NCBI RefSeq assembly: GCF_002902665.1
Contig: NZ_PPRM01000005.1
Span: 1-60,270, forward strand
From: Macrococcoides caseolyticum
Lineage (GTDB): Bacteria > Bacillota > Bacilli > Staphylococcales > Staphylococcaceae
DNA length: 60,270 bases
Reading direction: 5' to 3'
The notes under the pieces were generated by a model. That model had not been told where the DNA came from. It ran no database searches and saw only the letters and a program-made list of their open reading frames with translations. Each line of letters opens with the position of its first letter. The first letter of the stretch is position 1. The position numbers were made by a program, and so were the translations under genes. Positions 19,989 to 29,338 of the stretch are shown one piece after another.

Positions 19989-20822
19989 TTATTTTGGCTT
20001 CACATTAATCTCATCAGTAAATTCATCGAGCAATGCATCATGTTCAAAGTTTCGATGAGATGGATATAGGCTCAGACCACCATCCGCTACAATCGTCTGT
20101 CCGGTAATATACTTACTTTCCTTACTTGCTAGAAATGCAGCAACACTTGCGATTTCTTCAGGTTCTGCAACATATCCCATCGGTACAAATAGATCCGCAT
20201 CTTTCTTATCTTGTTCCGTCTTGAAATTCTCTGCGTTGATTGGTGTATTGATGCTTCCAGGTGCAATATTATTAACGCGGATTTGTACACGTGCATATTC
20301 TAGAGCGAGACTTTGAGTGAGTAATTTTACTCCGCCTTTACTTGCACAATAATGTGCATAATGTGGCCACGGTATAATTTCATGGACACTTGATATATTG
20401 ATGATTGTACCTTTATACTTATTTTCCATAAAGTGACGTAAGGCTAATTGACACCCGATGAAGGTTCCACGTAAATTCACATCGATTACTTTATCGAATG
20501 TTTCTATCGACATTGTATGACTTGGAACGTCGGACTGGATGCCTGCGTTATTAACGAAAATATGAAATTCACCGAAGTGTTTGATCGTCTCCTGGACGAG
20601 ATGTTCCATATCATTCTTACTGGTTGTGTCTCCTTGGATCATCAGTGCCTCAACACCGTATGATTGAATAGCTTCGATTAATGCTTGTGCTTCACCTTCT
20701 CTCGAATGATAATTGATAACAACATTGACGCCTTCTTGTGCGTAACGTAAAGCTGTAGCGCGTCCTATACCTGATGCACCGCCAGTGATTATTGCGACTT
20801 TACCTTTTAGGTCAAGATACAT
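19989..20822 (-). CDS. Short-chain dehydrogenase/reductase, glucose-1-dehydrogenase-like
   Basis: 277 aa. TGGASGIG (about 13-20) binds the cofactor, NNAG is at 91-94, and the catalytic set Ser144/145, Tyr158 (YCASK) and Lys162 is intact. The C-terminal extension HRNFEHDALLDEF is typical of the glucose 1-dehydrogenase/YhdF-like subgroup. The substrate is not determinable; NADP-linked polyol or sugar oxidation is most likely. AAGGAGT lies before its ATG at 20822. It is a single gene, oriented against dagK and rlmCD and inserted between them, with a long inverted repeat at one side and a coding relic at the other. Confidence 0.88.
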   Translation of the reverse strand: MYLDLKGKVAIITGGASGIGRATALRYAQEGVNVVINYHSREGEAQALIEAIQSYGVEALMIQGDTTSKNDMEHLVQETIKHFGEFHIFVNNAGIQSDVPSHTMSIETFDKVIDVNLRGTFIGCQLALRHFMENKYKGTIINISSVHEIIPWPHYAHYCASKGGVKLLTQSLALEYARVQIRVNNIAPGSINTPINAENFKTEQDKKDADLFVPMGYVAEPEEIASVAAFLASKESKYITGQTIVADGGLSLYPSHRNFEHDALLDEFTDEINVKPK

Positions 20823-21152
20823 AGCAAAACTCCTTCAAATATGATGGTTTATATTACCCTCATTATGTTATATATAACCTTTTACGTATATCAAACTTTC
20901 CTATAAGATAATAGAGGAGTAGAAAAGTGTTCCACAAATGGGTCCAATAGAGCATTTCTTATTTTAATAAGATAGACAAAACATTCATATTGAAGGATAA
21001 TAAGTCTACTGCCCTTGGATTCCCGAGCTATAATATGGATTTATTCCACGAACTGACTCATAGCATCGACCTTATACAAGAAGCAAGATACAGAACTACC
21101 CGGGGAGCAATCAATAACAGTCACTTTGTACAAATAAACTATAGGAGTAATT
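20823..21152. other. Intergenic stretch (330 bp) between SDR gene and rlmCD
   Basis: The left part is the SDR gene's leader and promoter region, AT-rich. From 20951 rightwards the composition changes and a 71-codon open stretch with a HExxH motif appears (separate entry). The rlmCD ribosome-binding site (ATAGGAG) is at 21141-21147. No hairpin terminator seen. Confidence 0.6.
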
Positions 21153-21166
21153 ATGAAACAAATTAA
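20951..21166 (+). pseudogene. Coding relic with HExxH zinc-protease-like motif
   Basis: After a TAG at 20948-20950 an open frame runs 71 codons to TAA 21164-21166, overlapping the rlmCD start in another frame. It has no start codon with a ribosome-binding site; the only internal ATG (at 21036) lies just before the motif. The middle reads SYNMDLFHELTHSIDLIQEA, i.e. an HELTH zinc-metallopeptidase-like helix. The end probably decays into the rlmCD leader. I interpret it as a remnant of a metalloprotease-domain gene; the family (for example M91-like) is a guess. Confidence 0.4.
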
Positions 21167-22517
21167 ATTTAACAAGAATGAAGTACTTACTGGAACAGTC
21201 GTAGATTTAACACATGAAGGTGCGGGCGTTGTAAAGATTGAGGATTATCCGTTCTTCGTTGAAGGTGCATTACCTGGCGAAGAAGTTTCAATCAAGGTCA
21301 TGAAAGTCGGTAAAACATTTGGGTTTGCAAGACTTGAGAAAGTATTAACAAAAAGCGCTGACCGTGTTGAAGAGAAAGATATTATCGGCAGACAAGTAGG
21401 TACGATGACGCTGCAGCACATGTCATATGATGCACAACTTAAGTTTAAGCAGCATCTCGTTGAAAGTGCATTTATACGATTAGGGAAATTTAAAAAAGTA
21501 AAAGTATGGAAAACAGTCGGAATGGATTACCCATATGAATATCGTAACAAAGCGCAAATTCCAGTACGTTCAGTAAACGGTAACGTTGAAACAGGATTCT
21601 TTAGAAAGAACAGTCATCAGCTCGTCCCTGTAGAGAATTTCTATATTCAGCATAAAGCAATTGATGAAGCCATTGTTAAAGTGCGCGATATTCTGCGCAA
21701 ATACGATATCGTCCCTTATAACGAGCGCAACCATAACGGAGAAATTCGCCATATCGTCGTAAAACGAGGTCATTATACAGGTCAACTGATGATTATTCTC
21801 GTAACAAACAAGAAACGATTAGCAAATATTGAATCGATTACACATGATATCGTGAACACAATCGATAACGTTGAAAGCGTTGTATTAAACTTCAACAATC
21901 AAGAAGGCAACGTAATTCTAGGACGTAACAATACAGTATTACACGGAACACCGTATTATACAGATAAGATTTTAGGACTAGAATTCAGAGTATCACCGAA
22001 CTCATTCTTCCAGGTGAATACACCACAAGCAGAAGCATTATATAAGCTTGCCCTTGAAGCGGCAAACCTAAAAGGACATGAAACGGTACTGGATGCTTAT
22101 TGTGGTATCGGAACAATCTCGCTTGCACTCGCACAGCATGCAGAACAAGTCTATGCGATGGAAATTGTACATGAATCGATTAAAATGGCGAAGCAGAACG
22201 CGAAGATGAACGGTATTGATAACGTTCACTTTGAAACAGGTTCAGCAGATGAAATCTTACCGAAGTGGAGCGAACAAGGCGTGAAGTTTGACGTCGCAGT
22301 CGTAGATCCACCACGTAAAGGATTAGATGATGACTTTATTCAGACATTAATTAATCAAAGCCCTAAAACAATCGTCTATGTCAGCTGTAATCCAGGGACA
22401 TGTGCACGTGACTGCCGTAAGTTTGCAGATGCAGGCTATAAATTAGAATACGTAAAGCCAGTGGACTTATTTCCACAAACACCACATGTGGAATGTGTTG
22501 TGAAATTAACGAAATAA
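21153..22517 (+). CDS. rlmCD: RlmCD-type 23S rRNA (uracil-C5) methyltransferase without Fe-S cysteines
   Basis: 454 aa, with an N-terminal TRAM domain (about 1-65), the SAM motif DAYCGIGT, the DPPRKGL motif and the catalytic Cys in VSCNPGTC. Position after dagK matches B. subtilis YefA and staphylococcal RlmCD, which methylate U747 and U1939 of 23S rRNA. Oddly, the four Fe-S ligands of the family are absent: the region reads EEKDIIGRQVGTMTLQH and the fourth site is Phe163 (VENFYIQ). The paralogue at 43071 keeps all four. A TAGGAG site precedes ATG 21153. Confidence 0.9.
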   Translation: MKQIKFNKNEVLTGTVVDLTHEGAGVVKIEDYPFFVEGALPGEEVSIKVMKVGKTFGFARLEKVLTKSADRVEEKDIIGRQVGTMTLQHMSYDAQLKFKQHLVESAFIRLGKFKKVKVWKTVGMDYPYEYRNKAQIPVRSVNGNVETGFFRKNSHQLVPVENFYIQHKAIDEAIVKVRDILRKYDIVPYNERNHNGEIRHIVVKRGHYTGQLMIILVTNKKRLANIESITHDIVNTIDNVESVVLNFNNQEGNVILGRNNTVLHGTPYYTDKILGLEFRVSPNSFFQVNTPQAEALYKLALEAANLKGHETVLDAYCGIGTISLALAQHAEQVYAMEIVHESIKMAKQNAKMNGIDNVHFETGSADEILPKWSEQGVKFDVAVVDPPRKGLDDDFIQTLINQSPKTIVYVSCNPGTCARDCRKFADAGYKLEYVKPVDLFPQTPHVECVVKLTK

Positions 22518-22520
22518 TAT

Positions 22521-22552
22521 AAAACGTATAGTCATTTGACTATACGTTTTAT
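22521..22552. terminator. Terminator after rlmCD
   Basis: Perfect stem AAAACGTATAGTCA / TGACTATACGTTTT with a two-base loop, followed by an AT-rich tail. Confidence 0.8.
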
Positions 22553-22681
22553 ATTGATTGAAAGAATTAAATAAATATTTGAATGCACTAGTGATAAAGA
22601 AAAATATATATTCAAAGCATTTGTCATATAGATACTTTAACGAATATAATAAATATATTAGTAGATTAAAGAGTTGATATT

Positions 22682-23746
22682 ATGAAAAGGATCATTCACA
22701 TCGATATGGATGCGTTCTATGCGCAGGTGGAGCAGCGGGATAATCCTGAACTTAAAGGTAAGCCTGTTATCGTTGGTGGTAAGAGTCGTAATCGTGGCGT
22801 TGTGGCGACAGCGAGTTATGAGGCGAGGAAGTTTGGTGTGCATAGCGCGATGCCGACGTCTCGTGCATATCAGTTATGTCCAGATGGTTATTATGTGAGT
22901 CCTCGGTTTGACGTGTATAGGTCTGTGTCACAGCAAATTATGAATGTCTTCAAGAGTTACACCGATATTGTGCAGCCATTATCATTAGATGAGGCATACC
23001 TCGATATTACGCATCTCGTACGTCCGGATCTTGGTGCCAGCCAAATTGCGGCTTCTATTAAACATGATGTATATGAGGCAACACATTTGACGTGCAGTGC
23101 GGGTGTTTCTTATAATAAGTTTCTGGCTAAAATCGCTTCCGGTATGAATAAGCCGAACGGATTAACCGTCATCCATTATAATAACGTGCAGCAAATATTA
23201 GATGCATTGCCGATTGGTGAGTTTCCGGGTGTCGGTAAAGTGACTGAGCAGAAGATGCATAAGCTGAAGATAGCAACTGGCAAAGACTTACGTCAGTTAT
23301 CCGAGATTGAACTTATTGAACAGTTCGGCAAGAAAGGATCAAGCTTATATAACAAAGCACGTGGGATTGGCACTGATATTATCGAGGTCGAACGTGAACG
23401 CAAATCAATCGGTAAGGAGACAACATTTGCGCATGATAAGAATGATGAATCCTATATTTTACGTATAATGAATGAGCAGACGGAGAAAGTCGCAGCGAAG
23501 CTTCAAAGCATGAATAAAGTAACAGATACGATAACAGTAAAGATTAAGACAAGCGACTTTGAGAGCCATACGAAGCAGATGAAGCTGCTCGATTTTACTG
23601 ATCAGGCAGATAAGATATATGCAACAGCTGTTTTGCTCTATACAGATTTAAAGCTAGAGAATGAAGAAATTCGTTTAGTCGGCGTCCAGGTAGGGAATAT
23701 AAAAAATAAAGTGTACGAAAATCTAACGATATATGATTTTCTCTAG
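22682..23746 (+). CDS. dinB: DinB, DNA polymerase IV (Y family)
   Basis: 354 aa. Catalytic acids are Asp8 (HIDMDAFYA) and Asp103-Glu104 (SLDEAYLD), followed by thumb helix-hairpin-helix ([12 protein letters not shown], about 180-191) and the little-finger domain. It carries out translesion synthesis. The ribosome-binding site is poor (AAAGAG), so translation may be low. It is apparently co-transcribed with the small membrane protein 15 bases downstream. The C-terminus lacks an obvious beta-clamp QxxLF peptide; the end reads NLTIYDFL, which could serve. Confidence 0.94.
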   Translation: MKRIIHIDMDAFYAQVEQRDNPELKGKPVIVGGKSRNRGVVATASYEARKFGVHSAMPTSRAYQLCPDGYYVSPRFDVYRSVSQQIMNVFKSYTDIVQPLSLDEAYLDITHLVRPDLGASQIAASIKHDVYEATHLTCSAGVSYNKFLAKIASGMNKPNGLTVIHYNNVQQILDALPIGEFPGVGKVTEQKMHKLKIATGKDLRQLSEIELIEQFGKKGSSLYNKARGIGTDIIEVERERKSIGKETTFAHDKNDESYILRIMNEQTEKVAAKLQSMNKVTDTITVKIKTSDFESHTKQMKLLDFTDQADKIYATAVLLYTDLKLENEEIRLVGVQVGNIKNKVYENLTIYDFL

Positions 23747-23761
23747 AAATGAGGAACAATT

Positions 23762-23968
23762 ATGAAATTCAAATTTGCGATTATTGGAATAACTGCACTG
23801 CTTATCGTGATGTATGTGATGCATGTCATTGAAAGTGGTTTTGATATATTACCGTTACTCGGCATTATTGCTGTAGCGGCATTTTTATTTTGGGTCGACC
23901 ACAAATTAGAGCGTCCTGTAACGAAGCAGAGTATTAAGAAGACAATTAAAGAAACAACGAAAAAGTAG
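23762..23968 (+). CDS. Small two-helix membrane protein (68 aa)
   Basis: Two membrane helices (about 4-24 and 30-47) and a Lys/Thr-rich cytosolic tail (KKTIKETTKK). ATGAGGAA lies ahead of ATG 23762. It follows dinB closely and is closed by the hairpin at 23962-23991. No family recognised; similar small proteins beside dinB occur in staphylococci, but I cannot name a function. Confidence 0.65.
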   Translation: MKFKFAIIGITALLIVMYVMHVIESGFDILPLLGIIAVAAFLFWVDHKLERPVTKQSIKKTIKETTKK

Positions 23969-23991
23969 CATTCGAATATGAATGCTACTTT
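23962..23991. terminator. Bidirectional terminator
   Basis: AAAGTAGCATTC pairs with GAATGCTACTTT around GAATAT, with T run on the plus side, between the small membrane gene and the converging exonuclease gene. Confidence 0.85.
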
Positions 23992-23992
23992 T

Positions 23993-24886
23993 TTATATGT
24001 CATAAAATGCAATTAAGTCCTTCAATTTATCATCATTGATGAGCATAATTTCATTACCGAGCGCAATTTTATTACGTACGATACCCTCTTTTTTTGCAAC
24101 CCCTTGCTTAGATTTACCCATAATAAAGATATCGATGGTATCTATCTCTTCTGTATATATACCACCGTTATTTACGATATACTGTACGATGTCCTTGCGC
24201 TTCATGTGCAGTGTACCTGTTATTGCGATGCGCTTGTTATAGAATAGGTGATCTTTATTTACTTTAGATGTCTCAGGCGTGATACGATTCAAATCTGTCT
24301 GATAACGTGCCATTTGTGCACGCTTAGACTTAAGCGACATGCTGCTAATGTATTTCTTGCGTCGCTTATAAGTTAAATATTGATTGAGTGACTCATAGTT
24401 CTTCAACAATCGCACTGTAATCATGGCACATGCCTTTGCATCGTTTAATGCGTGATGATGACCGTGGAAATCAAGATTATAGTATGTCATCATATTTTTT
24501 AAGCTGTAGCTGTGGTTTGTTATCGTATCTCTCGCCATAATGCAGGAACAGAAGTAGGGTAGCGTCGGCATTTCAAAGTGATAACGTTTAATCGATGCAT
24601 GTAGGACTTTCATATCAAACTGTGCAAAGTGACACACAACTGGTAAGTCTCCAATGAATGACAGCATATGAAGATAGACAGTTTTAAATGTAGGCGCTGT
24701 GATAACATCTTCGGGTTTTATATTATGAACATTTATATTTGAAGTGTTGAAGTTTGTTTCGGGATTTACGAGCGTATAGAAGGTTTCTGTCATCATATTA
24801 TCTATAACTTTTACCATACCGACACTACAAATTGATGCAGCATCATGGTTTGCAGTCTCGAAATCTAATGCAATGAAAGAATTCAT
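23993..24886 (-). CDS. DnaQ-type 3'-5' exonuclease with C-terminal BRCT domain
   Basis: 297 aa. ExoI LDFETAN (Asp8, Glu10), ExoII HFAQFDMKVL and ExoIII HHALNDAKA give a complete DEDDh site. The C-terminal part from about residue 215 (YNKRIAITGTLHMKRKDI...) is a BRCT domain like that of DNA ligase. Such exonuclease-BRCT proteins are annotated as DNA polymerase III epsilon-like proteins; they are not the replicative proofreader of Firmicutes and probably act in repair. The neighbouring dinB fits a damage-response role (inference). AAGGAGT precedes the ATG at 24886. Confidence 0.87.
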   Translation of the reverse strand: MNSFIALDFETANHDAASICSVGMVKVIDNMMTETFYTLVNPETNFNTSNINVHNIKPEDVITAPTFKTVYLHMLSFIGDLPVVCHFAQFDMKVLHASIKRYHFEMPTLPYFCSCIMARDTITNHSYSLKNMMTYYNLDFHGHHHALNDAKACAMITVRLLKNYESLNQYLTYKRRKKYISSMSLKSKRAQMARYQTDLNRITPETSKVNKDHLFYNKRIAITGTLHMKRKDIVQYIVNNGGIYTEEIDTIDIFIMGKSKQGVAKKEGIVRNKIALGNEIMLINDDKLKDLIAFYDI

Positions 24887-25039
24887 AAATACTCCTTTAA
24901 ATTAATATTTCATTTATTCGGAAAATTAATAATTATTTCTAGAAAAATAGGGAATAAATTAATGGATATGCAAGTAATATTACATGATTTCTACTGGAAT
25001 CTGTAATCATTTGACTTGTTAATAGACTGGGAGGATATT

Positions 25040-26122
25040 ATGAAGAAGGTTTTTCTAATTAGTAGTGCCTTTATTGGCGTTATCGTAGGTGCTGGATTTG
25101 CATCAGGGCAAGAGATACTGCAGTACTTTACAAGCTTTGGAACAATGGGGATATTCGGTGCGATTGTATCAACCATATTATTCGCGTACGTCGGGATGAT
25201 TCTTGTCTGGGCAGGTAGCAAGACAGAAGCGGATGATCACCAAATTGTGATTCAAAGATTGACAGATTATCCTGGAATCGGAAAAGTGTTAGCTTGGATA
25301 ATAGATGTTGTACTGATTATTACGTTATTTAGTTTCGGTGTTGTGATGCTTGCCGGTGCTGGTTCTAACTTAGAACAGCAATTTGGCATACCGACAGCTT
25401 ATGGAACAGCATTAATGGCATTAGTCGTAATTATCGCCGGAATGCTTAAAATTGACCATATCGTAAAGGTTATCGGTAACATTACACCATTTCTAGTTAT
25501 TATGATTGTTATTATTTCGATTTATTGTATCGTGACATTAGACACACCCCATGCAGAACTAGATTATATTTCAAATACGGTAACTTCACCATTCCCACAT
25601 TGGATTATTGCAGGTGTGAACTACGTATCGATGAACATAGGACTGGGTGCTGCAATGGCAATTGTTATCGGGGGTTCTGAAGGCAATAAACGTGCCGCTG
25701 CACTTGGAGGGTTAGTCGGAGGACTTGTATTAGGTTTACTGATTATACTTAGTCATCTTGCAATATTCTCTAAAATCGAGACTGTTAAAGACTTACCATT
25801 ACCGATGCTCGGTATTGTAAATGAAATCTCACCAATTTTAGGTGTTGCAATGTCAGTAATTGTATTTGCGATGATCTTTAATACGGCACTTAGTATGTTT
25901 TACGCATTTACAGCACGTTTTACGATAGTAGGTACAGTGAAGTTTAAAGTGTTTTATATATTAACAACGCTTGCAGGTTTCGGATTAAGTTTCGTAGGAT
26001 TTACGAAACTTGTGAACAAAGTATATCCGATACTCGGTAACATGAACTATTTATTGATTATCATTATCATGCTGGCTCCGCTGAAATTAAGGATGAATAA
26101 CAAAAACAAGCAGCAGGCTTAA
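25040..26122 (+). CDS. YkvI-family membrane transporter-like protein
   Basis: 360 aa from ATG 25040, chosen because GGGAGGAT is at proper distance; the longer frame start has none. About ten hydrophobic helices are visible. The first helix carries IGVIVGAGFASGQEI, a broken-helix Gly pattern typical of YkvI/LeuT-fold-like transporters. The substrate is unknown. An ATAATTATTTC sequence like the feo operator lies about 100 bases upstream, but a link to iron is speculative. It ends in a hairpin shared with the converging Cys-rich protein gene. Confidence 0.8.
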   Translation: MKKVFLISSAFIGVIVGAGFASGQEILQYFTSFGTMGIFGAIVSTILFAYVGMILVWAGSKTEADDHQIVIQRLTDYPGIGKVLAWIIDVVLIITLFSFGVVMLAGAGSNLEQQFGIPTAYGTALMALVVIIAGMLKIDHIVKVIGNITPFLVIMIVIISIYCIVTLDTPHAELDYISNTVTSPFPHWIIAGVNYVSMNIGLGAAMAIVIGGSEGNKRAAALGGLVGGLVLGLLIILSHLAIFSKIETVKDLPLPMLGIVNEISPILGVAMSVIVFAMIFNTALSMFYAFTARFTIVGTVKFKVFYILTTLAGFGLSFVGFTKLVNKVYPILGNMNYLLIIIIMLAPLKLRMNNKNKQQA

Positions 26123-26144
26123 TAAGCCTACTGCTTGTTTTTTA
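26105..26144. terminator. Bidirectional terminator
   Basis: AACAAGCAG-C-AGGCTT pairs with AGCCT-A-CTGCTTGTT, followed by T run. Both converging genes (YkvI-like and the Cys-rich Feo protein) end inside it. Confidence 0.8.
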
Positions 26145-26304
26145 GATGTTCAAAGTCAATTTGATGTAATTCACACCCACAGTCCTGCTTTACGTCACAG
26201 CTGTTGCATTTACCTTCTTTTGACTTTTGAAAGAAATTGTATAGCGTAAAGATTGCGTATCCAAAGATGAGTACGAATAGGATGATATTAATTAATAGAG
26301 ACAT
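26128..26304 (-). CDS. FeoB-associated Cys-rich membrane protein (58 aa)
   Basis: The start ATG at 26304 has AGGAGG 6 bases upstream, overlapping the feoB stop. One N-terminal membrane helix (MSLLINIILFVLIFGYAIF) is followed by a cytosolic tail with the Cys cluster CNSCDVKQDCGC. This matches the small FeoB-associated Cys-rich proteins that take the place of FeoC in Firmicutes and probably help FeoB pass or sense ferrous iron. It is the third gene of feoA-feoB-X. Confidence 0.85.
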   Translation of the reverse strand: MSLLINIILFVLIFGYAIFTLYNFFQKSKEGKCNSCDVKQDCGCELHQIDFEHLKNKQ

Positions 26305-26313
26305 ATTGACCTC

Positions 26314-28290
26314 CTAGAATAATAATCCGATTTGATATACTGCCATCGTTAATAAATAAGCAGTTGCGATAGGATAAGTTGTCGCAATCAAGGTCCATTT
26401 CCAAGATGATGTTTCTTTTCTGATTGCTGCAACAGTTGAGAGACATGGGATATAGAGCAGTATAAACAGCATAAAGCAATACGCTGATAACGGTGTAAAC
26501 TGAGTATGGATCATGGATACTAGTGCATCGTCTTTAACTGCATAAATGATTGCCATCGCACTTACGATAACTTCTTTTGCAAGGAATCCGGGAATGAGTG
26601 TTGCGCCTGCCTGCCATGAGCTAAATCCTAAAGGTATTAACAACGGCGCAATAGCCCCGCCGATCATTGCAAGGAAACTGTCATCGATATCAACATTGAA
26701 TCCTCCAGGGCCAGCATAGTTCAATAACCATATTAATACTGAACCACCGAATATAAATGTACCGGCTTTTCGTACGAATCCTTTACCCTTTTCCCACGTA
26801 CTGCGCCATAATGTTTTTGTTGATGGCAGTCGGTAAGGGGGGAGTTCAACGATAAAAACAGATGTATCATTTTTCAGTACCGTTTTAGATAATACTAAAC
26901 TTACAAGCAATGCAACGACGATACCGATAACGTATAAGCTTAACACGATGAGCGCCTGATTCTCCTTAAAGAATACACCAGCAAATAATGCATATACAGG
27001 TAAACGAGCAGAACATGACATAAACGGTGCTATAAGTATCGTCGTTAAGCGTTCTTTTTCTTCTTCTATACTACGTGCTGCCATTATACCAGGTACGTTA
27101 CACCCGAAGCCAATAATCATCGGGATAAACGACTTACCATTGAGCCCAAATATTTCCATAACACGATCCATAATTACTGCAATTCTTGCCATATAACCTG
27201 AATCTTCAAGCAGTGAGATGAAGAAGAACAGTACAAGTATTTGTGGTACAAATACGAGTACGCCTCCGACGCCGGCGATAACCCCATCTGTTATTAAATC
27301 TTGTAAGAAAGGTACGACGCCGGCACCATCCATTAATGACTTCACAGTATCCGTTAATGGTCCAGCAAAGAACGCATCGAGCTTGTCAGAAAGCGGTGTA
27401 CCAATCCATGTGAATGTTGTCTGAAAGATTAACCACATGATAAATAAGAAGATTGGAATACCGAATATATTATGCGTAACGATACGATCCAGTTTCTCAG
27501 TTAGATGCTGCTTCTCTTCATCTTGGTGAATCACCACATCAGTCAATAGCTGTGTAATAAACTGCGAACGTGATTGATGGATAGACTGCTTTACGTTCAC
27601 TTTATTATCAAGTGCTGCTTTAATTTGCCTAAGAACCTCTGATTGACCGACAAATTCTACGACAGCTGGATTGCTGAGCAAGTATTGAATACTCAAGAAT
27701 CTATGATGTTTCTTATCGATAGGAAGTGATGATAAATGTTTCGTTACTTCGTTGATTGCACTTTCGATACATGCATCATAATGTATCTTAAGCGGTCGAT
27801 TCATGGAGAGATGTGTATCAGAAAGCGCATGTAATACTTCTGTCGACCCTTTCCCTGTACGTGCCACTACGGGTATAATAGGTGTCTTTAATTTCTTCAT
27901 CAGTAAGTCATGATTAATATGAATACCGCGCTTATATGCAACGTCGATCATATTGAGTCCGATCATCATCGGTGCACCGAATTCCAGTAATTGAACTGTA
28001 AGCAGTAAGTTTCTCTCAAGTTGAGCAGCATCAACAATATTGACCATACCGTCAAATGACTCATTCAGTAAGAACTGTGTCACGACTTGCTCATCTTTAG
28101 AAATAGGGAGTAAGTCGTATATCCCTGGTAAGTCTACTAGCTGTCCAGCTTGCTCCTTTAACTTACCAACCTTTTTATCTACAGTTACGCCGCTCCAGTT
28201 ACCCACATATTCGTAAGACCCTGTTAATGCATTGAATAACGAGGTCTTACCGACATTCGGATTGCCGAGCAGACAGTATGTGCTACCCAT
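26314..28290 (-). CDS. feoB: FeoB, ferrous iron transporter
   Basis: 658 aa from ATG 28290 (GGAGCAAG upstream), chosen because the protein then opens [20 protein letters not shown], the family start. The G domain holds G1 GNPNVGKT (Lys15), G3 DLPG and G4 NMID. Two Gate domains with about ten membrane helices follow, including [14 protein letters not shown] and the gating segment [10 protein letters not shown]. It imports Fe2+ across the membrane. The start overlaps the feoA end by 8 bases. It is probably repressed by Fur through the sites upstream of feoA. Confidence 0.96.
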   Translation of the reverse strand: MGSTYCLLGNPNVGKTSLFNALTGSYEYVGNWSGVTVDKKVGKLKEQAGQLVDLPGIYDLLPISKDEQVVTQFLLNESFDGMVNIVDAAQLERNLLLTVQLLEFGAPMMIGLNMIDVAYKRGIHINHDLLMKKLKTPIIPVVARTGKGSTEVLHALSDTHLSMNRPLKIHYDACIESAINEVTKHLSSLPIDKKHHRFLSIQYLLSNPAVVEFVGQSEVLRQIKAALDNKVNVKQSIHQSRSQFITQLLTDVVIHQDEEKQHLTEKLDRIVTHNIFGIPIFLFIMWLIFQTTFTWIGTPLSDKLDAFFAGPLTDTVKSLMDGAGVVPFLQDLITDGVIAGVGGVLVFVPQILVLFFFISLLEDSGYMARIAVIMDRVMEIFGLNGKSFIPMIIGFGCNVPGIMAARSIEEEKERLTTILIAPFMSCSARLPVYALFAGVFFKENQALIVLSLYVIGIVVALLVSLVLSKTVLKNDTSVFIVELPPYRLPSTKTLWRSTWEKGKGFVRKAGTFIFGGSVLIWLLNYAGPGGFNVDIDDSFLAMIGGAIAPLLIPLGFSSWQAGATLIPGFLAKEVIVSAMAIIYAVKDDALVSMIHTQFTPLSAYCFMLFILLYIPCLSTVAAIRKETSSWKWTLIATTYPIATAYLLTMAVYQIGLLF

Positions 28291-28519
28291 GTACTTGCTC
28301 CAGCATGATCTGACACGCATCACAATTGCGGATGCAAATTTGCTGACCATTTTTATCTAACGTACAAGGACCTTTGAATAGACTTTTCTGTTTGATTTTG
28401 ATTAAGCTGCCTTCTGTAAATCCAAGTGCATATAATCGATGCAACATTTGTGGATTCATAAAATTCATTGATTTAATTTTGTACATTTCATTGCGCTTTG
28501 CATTAGCAACATGTAGCAT
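28283..28519 (-). CDS. feoA: FeoA, ferrous iron transport protein A
   Basis: 78-aa SH3-like cytosolic protein; [18 protein letters not shown] is the FeoA core. It stimulates FeoB GTPase activity. The C-terminus carries three Cys (CIRNCDAC), more than usual for FeoA, which may bind iron. AAGGTGTTC precedes ATG 28519 and overlaps the downstream end of the Fur-like box region. The reading frame overlaps feoB by 8 bases. Confidence 0.92.
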   Translation of the reverse strand: MLHVANAKRNEMYKIKSMNFMNPQMLHRLYALGFTEGSLIKIKQKSLFKGPCTLDKNGQQICIRNCDACQIMLEQVHG

Positions 28520-28541
28520 ATGAACACCTTCTTAAGATAAT

Positions 28542-28601
28542 TGATAATTATTTTCAGTGAAAGTGTACCACTACTGATAATATTTCTCAATAATTATTTC
28601 T
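28542..28601. promoter_or_regulatory. Fur-like operator sites upstream of feoA
   Basis: TGATAAT-T-ATTTTCA (28542-28556) is a 7-1-7 inverted repeat with one mismatch to the Fur consensus TGATAATnATTATCA. A second related sequence, ATAATTATTTC, lies at 28591-28601. Both are within 85 bases of the feoA start on the side of its promoter. Iron-dependent repression of feoAB follows from family knowledge. Confidence 0.7.
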
Positions 28602-28641
28602 GATGAATTAACGCGAAATGAAGGGGATTCTAATGCATACT

Positions 28642-28675
28642 AAAAAAGACCAGTAAACAAAATCGTTTACTGGTC
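28642..28675 (-). terminator. Terminator of the ferritin gene
   Basis: On the minus strand GACCAGTAAAC pairs with GTTTACTGGTC around a 6-base loop and is followed by T6. It lies just past the ferritin stop. Confidence 0.85.
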
Positions 28676-28681
28676 GCCTTA

Positions 28682-29182
28682 TTATTCAGGGTGGAAGTCT
28701 CGTTTACCAAGTTCCTTTTCATATAGATAAAGTGCATTTGCATTATCTTTAATACGACGAATATAGTCGATATGCTTCTTGAACATTGCTTCTTCTTCGA
28801 CTTGTTCATCTAAGAACCAGTTTAAGAATGAAATTGTTGCATACTCATTATCATTTTTTGCGAGCTCGGCTAGATTGTAGAAGTTCTTTGTCACCTGCTG
28901 TTCTTGTGCAAGCCCTGCCTCAAATGTATCAAGAATTGTGGCAAAATCAGTCTTCGGTGCTTTGATTTCTGAGAAGATGGCATGCTGATCACGGTCGTTT
29001 AAGTAGTTATAAATCTTAGTCCCATGGAAACGCTCTTCTTCAGCTTGTTGTTCATAGAAATTAGCAAATCCGTCATAACTTTCTTTAGCACAATAAGCAG
29101 CCATTGCCATATAGGCATGTGCAGCCTGGAACTCTTCGTTCATCTGTTTGTTTAAAGCGTCTGTTAATGTTTGAGATAGCAT
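28682..29182 (-). CDS. ftnA: Ferritin (FtnA)
   Basis: 166-aa non-haem ferritin, normal length. The ferroxidase ligands are seen in [16 protein letters not shown] and [18 protein letters not shown] (ExxxxH), then in the Glu/Gln residues around [14 protein letters not shown]. It oxidises and stores iron in the cytosol. AAAGGAGG lies before ATG 29182. Placement beside feoAB joins iron uptake and storage, but each has its own promoter. Regulation by PerR or Fur is known in S. aureus; I could not find a convincing box here. Confidence 0.94.
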   Translation of the reverse strand: MLSQTLTDALNKQMNEEFQAAHAYMAMAAYCAKESYDGFANFYEQQAEEERFHGTKIYNYLNDRDQHAIFSEIKAPKTDFATILDTFEAGLAQEQQVTKNFYNLAELAKNDNEYATISFLNWFLDEQVEEEAMFKKHIDYIRRIKDNANALYLYEKELGKRDFHPE

Positions 29183-29338
29183 AATATAACCTCCTTTAGT
29201 CGTTACAGTTATTATAGTATAGTTTAAATTGTAAATATAATAATATGGTATAACACCTATACTGATAAATACAAATGTAAATTGATATGCGAATAATTTG
29301 TATGATGATATAATAAAGTGTTGAATAAGGAGGTACGT

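Noticed and set aside
29183-29280. PerR or Fur box in front of ftnA
   Set aside because: AT-rich near-palindromes are present but none matches the consensus better than chance in such sequence.
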